A stretch of DNA of 64,000 nucleotides, from the NCBI GenBank assembly GCA_039933215.1, contig JBDTOO010000006.1, positions 1 to 64,000 of the forward strand, in the 5' to 3' direction. Source of the DNA: JALYUA01 sp039933215 (lineage in GTDB: Bacteria > Acidobacteriota > Thermoanaerobaculia > UBA5066 > Gp7-AA6). Both the position numbers and the translations under genes were made by a program. Below, one piece after another: positions 59,118 through 64,000 of this stretch (the first letter of the stretch is position 1; each line of letters begins with the position of its first letter). The notes beneath the pieces were generated by a model that saw only the letters and a list, made by a program, of their open reading frames with translations, ran no database searches and was not told the DNA's origin.

Positions 59118-59960
59118 CTGGCATTTCAGGCAACGCGGCGCAGCCGGTTCCCGGCATGGGCGCTCCTCCTCGCGTGGAGCGCCCGGTCCTTCGCGCAGCA
59201 GACGCCGCCCTCCAGGGCCGACCCGCCTCCCTTTCTGGGCGAGACGCTGCGTTACGCGATGACGATCCTGGGCGTCGCCGGCGGGGAGCTCACTCTCTCG
59301 GCGGCGCCGACGGAGCTCGGCGGGCGCCCCGCCTGGAAATTCGAGCTCTCGGCCGTGTCGAACGACTTCCTCTCCAAGTTTTTCCTCGTGCGCGACTACA
59401 TGGTGTCGTGGGTGGATCCGAAGACGTTTCGCTCCCTCCGCTTCGAAAAGCACACGGTCGAGGGCAAGCGCGCTCGCGACGAGCTGACCGAGTTCGACTA
59501 CGAGAACGGCGTCGCGCATTACGAGGGAGCGACCATCCGGTTGAACGACGCGACGCTCGACACGCTTTCCTCCGTCTACTACCTCCGCACGCTGCCGCTC
59601 GACGGCGGAAAAGCCCCGGAGCTCGCCGTTTTCTCCGGCGAAACGCACGCGCTGCGGGTCGAGGTGCAGGGACGCGAGAGGATCGTCACGCCCGCCGGGT
59701 CCTTTTCGACCATCCGTGTCGAGCCGAAGAGCTCCGGCGGGAGCCTCATCGGCAAGGGGAAAAACCTCGTCCTCTGGCTGACCGACGATGAGCGGCGCAT
59801 TCCGGTGCAGATCCGCTCGAAGCTGAAGGTCGGCACCCTGATCGGGAGACTGAAGGCGATCGAGTCGCGAAGCCCCGCTCCGTCCGTCCCTCCTCCGCCG
59901 GCGACCTCCGGGGCCGGATCCGAGGCCCGGAACGCCAGGGCGGAGGGCGCCGTCCTTTGA
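59118..59960 (+). CDS. DUF3108 exported protein
   Basis: A beta-rich periplasmic protein of about 280 residues with DUF3108 features: ETLRYAMTILGVAGGELTL, YYLRTLPLDGGK, and TPAGSFSTIRVEPK followed by LTDDERRIPVQIRSK. Function unknown; such proteins often accompany LPS genes. The only normal start is ATG 59259, but the 47 codons before it encode a signal peptide (FPAWALLLAWSARSFA, then QQ) and the first strand of the domain. No ATG, GTG or TTG lies between the waaC stop and 59259, so CTG 59118 is proposed. Confidence 0.7.
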   Translation: MAFQATRRSRFPAWALLLAWSARSFAQQTPPSRADPPPFLGETLRYAMTILGVAGGELTLSAAPTELGGRPAWKFELSAVSNDFLSKFFLVRDYMVSWVDPKTFRSLRFEKHTVEGKRARDELTEFDYENGVAHYEGATIRLNDATLDTLSSVYYLRTLPLDGGKAPELAVFSGETHALRVEVQGRERIVTPAGSFSTIRVEPKSSGGSLIGKGKNLVLWLTDDERRIPVQIRSKLKVGTLIGRLKAIESRSPAPSVPPPPATSGAGSEARNARAEGAVL

Positions 59961-59998
59961 CAGCCGGGCGGTAAACGCCTTACTCTCCTTCCGTCCCC

Positions 59999-61834
59999 AT
60001 GGCAGTCAAACTCGGCGATCTCCTTATCAAAGCGCGTCTGGTCTCGCAGGATCAGGTCGACTCCGCCCTGAAATCTCAGCGCGAGGAGGGCGGCAAGTTC
60101 GGCGAAGCCCTCGTCCGGATCGGGGCCGTGACCGAGTCACAGATCACGGAGACCCTTTCCCAGCAGTTCGGCGTCCCCTCGATCGACCTCGCGAACTTCG
60201 AGATCGATCCCAACGTGATCAAGGTCGTCCCCGCGGACGTCGCGCGCAAGTACGGAGTCCTGCCCGTGAACAAGACGGGCGCCACGCTCACGATCGCGAT
60301 GGGCGACCCGACGAACGTCTTCGCCATGGACGACATCAAGTTCATGACCGGATACAACGTCGAGCCGGTGGTCGCCTCCGAGATCGCCCTCCGCAAGGCG
60401 ATCGAGAAGCATTACGGCACGCCGCGGTCGGTCGTCCTCAAGGAGAAAGCCAAGCCTTCCTCCACCGGCTTCTCGCCCGGCGGGAATCTCGACGACGTCA
60501 TGCAGACCTCCGCCCTGACCGCCGACGACATGGCCGGCGTCGGATTGGGCGAGATCAACATGGACGAGATCACGGGGATCGACGAAGGCGCGGACGTCGA
60601 CGTCCTCCGTCAGGACGAAGGTCAGGAGATCGACCTCGGGGACCTCGCGAAGTCGACGGAATCGGCGCCCATCATCAAGGTGTCCAACCTGATCCTGATC
60701 GAAGCGTTGAAGGCGGGGGCCTCCGACATCCACGTCGAGCCGTACGAGAAGGAGTTCCGCGTCCGGTTCCGGATCGACGGAATCCTCCACAACATCATGG
60801 CCCTGCCGATGCGGACGCGCGATCCACTGATCTCCCGCCTGAAGATCATGGCGAAGCTCGACATTTCCGAGAAGCGGCTGCCACAGGACGGGCGCATCAA
60901 GATCCGTCTGCGCGTCGAGGAGCGGTCCCGCGACCTCGACCTGCGCGTCTCGACCGTCCCGGCGCAGTTCGGCGAGAAAGTCGTCATGCGGCTTCTCGAC
61001 AAGACGAAGCTGCAGCTCGACATGACGATGCTGGGCTTCGAGCCGGAGCCGCTCCACCGGTTCAAGGACGCAATCGACCGCCCGTACGGCATCGTCCTCG
61101 TGACGGGCCCGACGGGCTCCGGCAAGACGAACACGCTCTACTCCGCCATCGCGGCGTTGAACGAGCCGTCGGTCAACATCATGACGGCGGAAGACCCGAT
61201 CGAGTTCAACCTCGCCGGCATCAACCAGGTCCAGATGAAAGAGCAGATCGGTCTGACCTTCGCGTCCGCTCTGCGATCCTTCCTGCGGCAGGACCCGGAC
61301 ATCATCCTGGTCGGCGAGATCCGCGACTTCGAAACGGCGGAGATCGCGGTCAAGGCGGCGCTCACGGGACATCTCGTGCTCTCGACGCTGCACACGAATG
61401 ACGCCCCGTCGACGATCAACCGGCTGATGAACATGGGCATCGAGCCCTTCCTCGTCGCGACGTCGATCAACGCCATCTGCGCGCAGCGGCTCGTCCGGCG
61501 CATCTGCTCCAACTGCGCGGAGGAGGTCGAGACGCCTCCCCAGATGCTGATCCAGGTCGGGTTCGCGCCGGACGAGGTCAAAACGGTCAAGATCAAGCGC
61601 GGCCGCGGCTGCGAGCGCTGCAACAACGGGGGCTACAAGGGCCGCTGCGGCCTCTACGAGGTCCTGCAGTTTTCCGACGAGATCCGGGACATGATCCTTT
61701 CCGGCGCTTCCTCGATCGAGTTGAAGCGCAAGGCGATCGAGGAGGGAATGGTGAGCCTCCGGATGGCCGGCCTCCAGAAGATCCGCGACGGGGTGACGAC
61801 CCTCGAGGAAGTCCTTCGGGAGACGGTCCTCTGA
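59999..61834 (+). CDS. pilB: Type IV pilus extension ATPase PilB
   Basis: A 611-residue ATPase with an MshEN-type N-domain (LGDLLIKARLVSQDQVDSAL), an extended acidic linker (about 150-220), and the catalytic core: ASDIHVEP, GPTGSGKTNTLYS (Walker A from Gly370), TAEDPIEF, VGEIRDFETA, GHLVLSTLHTND and a zinc site CSNC ... CERC. Unlike the other ATPase at 46322 it lies next to pilT and pilC, so it is the twitching pilus motor. Heptamer repeats begin directly after the stop. Confidence 0.95.
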   Translation: MAVKLGDLLIKARLVSQDQVDSALKSQREEGGKFGEALVRIGAVTESQITETLSQQFGVPSIDLANFEIDPNVIKVVPADVARKYGVLPVNKTGATLTIAMGDPTNVFAMDDIKFMTGYNVEPVVASEIALRKAIEKHYGTPRSVVLKEKAKPSSTGFSPGGNLDDVMQTSALTADDMAGVGLGEINMDEITGIDEGADVDVLRQDEGQEIDLGDLAKSTESAPIIKVSNLILIEALKAGASDIHVEPYEKEFRVRFRIDGILHNIMALPMRTRDPLISRLKIMAKLDISEKRLPQDGRIKIRLRVEERSRDLDLRVSTVPAQFGEKVVMRLLDKTKLQLDMTMLGFEPEPLHRFKDAIDRPYGIVLVTGPTGSGKTNTLYSAIAALNEPSVNIMTAEDPIEFNLAGINQVQMKEQIGLTFASALRSFLRQDPDIILVGEIRDFETAEIAVKAALTGHLVLSTLHTNDAPSTINRLMNMGIEPFLVATSINAICAQRLVRRICSNCAEEVETPPQMLIQVGFAPDEVKTVKIKRGRGCERCNNGGYKGRCGLYEVLQFSDEIRDMILSGASSIELKRKAIEEGMVSLRMAGLQKIRDGVTTLEEVLRETVL

Positions 61835-61867
61835 CAGGTGTCAGGTGACGGGTGTCAGGTGACAGGA
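61835..61867. repeat. Heptanucleotide repeat after pilB
   Basis: Heptamers CAGGTGT, CAGGTGA, CGGGTGT, CAGGTGA and CAGG begin at the base after the pilB stop. They are a degenerate form of the GGTGACG repeat. Confidence 0.8.
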
Positions 61868-61991
61868 GCTCGCGCGGAAGGATGTCGGGGGTAGGCCGCT
61901 CTCGGTAAGGCGTCCGAGGCTTCTCGTCACGCTCCCTGGGTCGGGTTTGTCCAGGGACAACGCGCCTGCACCCGCGGAGAACCCGGTGCTG

Positions 61992-62019
61992 CCGTCACCT
62001 GTCGCCTGTCACCCGTCAC
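61992..62019. repeat. Heptanucleotide repeat upstream of pilT
   Basis: Units CCGTCAC, CTGTCGC, CTGTCAC and CCGTCAC follow the flank GGTGCTG. The stretch 61868-61991 between this array and the one after pilB contains no gene that I can see; the gap 62020-62113 also holds only the pilT ribosome site (GGAGG, 62104-62108). Confidence 0.8.
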
Positions 62020-62113
62020 CGGTTGGCTGCCCGAACGTACAGAATCTAAACACTTGACCTTCCTAACGGGCGGCGTTCCGGTTACACTAGATAACCTTTT
62101 CCTGGAGGCGAAT

Positions 62114-63235
62114 TTGGCCGGCGACACGACACTGCATCAGCTTTTGAAGCAGATGGTCGAAATGGGGGCTTCCGACCTCCATTTGACGACCAATTCCCCT
62201 CCCATGGTGCGCCTGGACGGCCGCCTGATCCCTCTCCCCTACCCGCCGCTCACCGTCGCCGAGACCAAACAGCTCGCCTATTCGGTCCTGACCGACACCC
62301 AGAAGCACCGGTTCGAGGAGAACCTCGAGCTCGACTTCTCCTTCGGCGTCAAGGGACTCGCGCGCTTCCGCGCCAACAACTTCTTCCAGCGCGGCGCCGT
62401 CGCCGGCGTTTACCGGCAGATCCCGTACGAGATCCTCGGATTCCGCGAGCTCGGGCTCCCGCCGGTCGTCGAGCTTCTCTGCGACAAGCCGCGCGGCTTG
62501 ATTCTCGTCACGGGACCCACGGGCTCGGGCAAGACGACGACGCTCGCCGCGATGCTCGACCGGATCAACCGCGAGAAGCAGCTCCACATCGTCACGATCG
62601 AGGACCCGATCGAGTTCCTGCACTCCCACAAGAAGTGCATCGTGAACCAGCGCGAGCTCCACGCCGACACCCACTCGTTCCCGAACGCCCTGAAGTCCGT
62701 CCTCCGCGAGGACCCGGACGTCGTGCTCGTCGGCGAAATGCGCGACCTCGAGACGATCGAATCGGCGCTGCGCATCGCGGAGACGGGCCACCTGACGCTC
62801 GCCACCCTCCACACGAACTCGGCGACCTCGTCGATCAACCGCATCATCGACGTGTTCCCCGCGCACCAGCAGACGCAGATCCGGACGCAGCTCTCCTTCG
62901 TTCTCGAAGGAATCCTGTGTCAGTCGCTGCTCGAGCGCGCGAGCGGCAAGGGGCGGGCGATGGCGATGGAGATCCTCGTTCCGAACGCCGCCATCCGGAA
63001 CCTGATCCGCGAGGACAAGATCCACCAGATCTACTCGATGATGCAGACGGGACAGTCGAAGTTCGGGATGCAGACCTTCAACCAGTCGCTCGCGACCCTG
63101 TTTCACAGGAAGCTGATCACCCTGGAGATCGCGCTCTCCCGATCCTCGAATCCGGACGAGCTCCAGGAGCTCATCAACCGCGGATCGGGATTGAACGTGC
63201 AGACTCCGAACGCCACCGCCGGCAAGCGCGCGTAA
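62114..63235 (+). CDS. pilT: Type IV pilus retraction ATPase PilT
   Basis: A 373-residue ATPase that depolymerises pili for twitching. ASDLHLTTNSPPMVRLDGRL, GPTGSGKTTTLAAM, the PilT-type Asp box TIEDPIEFLH, GEMRDLETI, GHLTLATLHTNSA and the AIRNLIRE retraction signature (AIRNLIREDKIHQIYSMMQT) are all present. TTG 62114 with GGAGG ahead is preferred; an upstream TTG at 62054 would add 20 residues not typical of PilT. pilC follows 21 nt later. Confidence 0.95.
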   Translation: MAGDTTLHQLLKQMVEMGASDLHLTTNSPPMVRLDGRLIPLPYPPLTVAETKQLAYSVLTDTQKHRFEENLELDFSFGVKGLARFRANNFFQRGAVAGVYRQIPYEILGFRELGLPPVVELLCDKPRGLILVTGPTGSGKTTTLAAMLDRINREKQLHIVTIEDPIEFLHSHKKCIVNQRELHADTHSFPNALKSVLREDPDVVLVGEMRDLETIESALRIAETGHLTLATLHTNSATSSINRIIDVFPAHQQTQIRTQLSFVLEGILCQSLLERASGKGRAMAMEILVPNAAIRNLIREDKIHQIYSMMQTGQSKFGMQTFNQSLATLFHRKLITLEIALSRSSNPDELQELINRGSGLNVQTPNATAGKRA

Positions 63236-63256
63236 GGACAAAGGGAGCCGGACACC

Positions 63257-64000
63257 ATGCCGAATTACGTCTGGAAGGGCCGAAACCGGGCGGGACTGGT
63301 CCAGGAGGGGGTCCTCGCCGCGGACACGAAGGACGTCGCCCTCGCGTCGCTCCGGCGCCAGAACATCGTCGTCACCGGCATCCGGGAGCGCGGCAAGGAG
63401 ATCTCCCTCACGAAGATGGGGCGCAAGGTGCCGCCCAAGACCCTCGCCGTCTTCACCCGCCAGTTCTCCGTCATGATCGACGCCGGTCTCCCGCTCGTCC
63501 AGTGCCTCGAGATCCTGGCGAACCAGCAGGAGCACAAGAATTTTCAGAAGATCCTTCTGCAGGTCCGGCAGGACGTCGAGGCGGGATCGACCCTGGCCGA
63601 CGCCATGCGCCGCCATCCGAAGGCGTTCAACAACCTCTACGTCAACATGGTCGCCGCGGGCGAGGCGGGCGGTATCCTCGACACGATCCTCCAGCGGCTC
63701 TCGGTCTACATCGAGAAGGCCGTCAAGCTCTCCTCCCAGGTCAAGTCCGCCCTGATCTACCCGATCGCGGTCATCGTGATCGCGATGATCGTCGTGGCGG
63801 TCATTCTCCTGAAGGTCATCCCGACGTTTGCCGCCCTGTTCACGAGCCTCGGCGCCGAGCTGCCCTTCCCGACGCGCATGGTCATCCTGGCGTCGAACTT
63901 CCTCGCCCGGTACTTCATCTTCTTCGTGATCGGCATCATCGCGGGCGTCTTCGCGTTCCGCCGCTACTACGCGACATACCGCGGCCGGCGCGTCGTCGAC
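63257..64000 (+). CDS. pilC: Type IV pilus inner-membrane platform protein PilC (partial, cut by window end)
   Basis: The first 248 codons of a GspF/PilC family gene run off the right edge without a stop. MPNYVWKGRNRAG, LAVFTRQFSVMIDAGLPLVQ and VAAGEAGGILDTILQRL match the first T2SSF domain, and two membrane helices (about 165-195 and 215-240) follow. An AAGGGAG site lies 9 nt before the ATG. It completes a pilB-pilT-pilC set. Confidence 0.9.
   Translation, partial: MPNYVWKGRNRAGLVQEGVLAADTKDVALASLRRQNIVVTGIRERGKEISLTKMGRKVPPKTLAVFTRQFSVMIDAGLPLVQCLEILANQQEHKNFQKILLQVRQDVEAGSTLADAMRRHPKAFNNLYVNMVAAGEAGGILDTILQRLSVYIEKAVKLSSQVKSALIYPIAVIVIAMIVVAVILLKVIPTFAALFTSLGAELPFPTRMVILASNFLARYFIFFVIGIIAGVFAFRRYYATYRGRRVVD

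Noticed and set aside
62054..62098. TTGACC and TAGATA upstream of pilT as a promoter
   Set aside because: The distance between the boxes is far beyond 17 bp (over 20 bp even to the nearer TACACT), so they do not form a normal sigma-70 promoter.
1..64000. tRNA genes, insertion sequences and integrases
   Set aside because: Reading the intergenic gaps on both strands gave no cloverleaf-like segment, transposase motif or terminal inverted repeat; almost all gaps are short and accounted for.

Overview
The window is about 64 kb of GC-rich, densely packed bacterial chromosome with many 1-4 nt stop/start overlaps. A near-complete set of lipid A, Kdo and heptose genes (waaA, lpxK, lpxL, waaF, split hldE, waaC) plus secretin and type IV pilus genes shows a Gram-negative, diderm cell. 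PurS with small PurL, DUF1800/DUF1501 and DUF885 proteins, and a PilMNOP-type secretion locus at this base composition fit an environmental Acidobacteriota (Thermoanaerobaculia-like). That taxonomic guess rests on gene content alone.

Layout. 1-456: leader, promoter and boxA-like element of an rRNA operon running leftwards out of the window. 457-12695: purN and purM; a glycosyltransferase-like membrane protein; a rightward seven-gene operon fully coupled by overlaps (family 2 glycosyltransferase, AMP ligase, ACP, iron alcohol dehydrogenase, LuxE-like, LuxC-like, GNAT-like); then a methyltransferase and a paralogue of the first membrane protein. 12884-26687: amidohydrolase, purF, DUF1800/DUF1501 pair, DDAH, DUF885, DUF2238, alpha/beta hydrolase, BON lipoprotein, truA, purL. 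26795-35364: STAS protein, GAF-HlyD fusion, PqqD-M50-HlyD fusion, a Lys/Ala-rich octapeptide-repeat protein with its own sigma-54-type promoter, and an NtrC-type two-component system with a separate adaptor protein. 35460-39247: purQ, purS, WalJ/YycJ-like hydrolase, dut, M16 peptidase. 39331-51201: type II secretion/MSHA-like locus with an ECF sigma/anti-sigma pair upstream. 51380-59960: LPS genes, an HNH endonuclease and a DUF3108 protein. 59999-64000: pilB, pilT and partial pilC.

Two larger patterns stand out. Read along the minus strand, the purine genes occur as purS-purQ-purL-purF-purM-purN, the order of the Bacillus subtilis operon, but unrelated cassettes separate them. One of these cassettes, between purQ and purL, is the best candidate for an undescribed system. 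It pairs a small basic repeat peptide (near-consensus -24/-12 promoter, two direct-repeat upstream sites 20 bp apart, strong terminator) with a regulator carrying GAFTGA, and with two unusual membrane fusions that could process or export it. A second cassette, between purM and purF, looks like a carrier-protein acyl activation and reduction pathway tied to glycan assembly.

No transposase, tRNA or CRISPR array was seen. A degenerate heptanucleotide repeat recurs in at least four intergenic gaps. No similarity search was run: functions come from motifs, domain order, gene length and neighbourhood.
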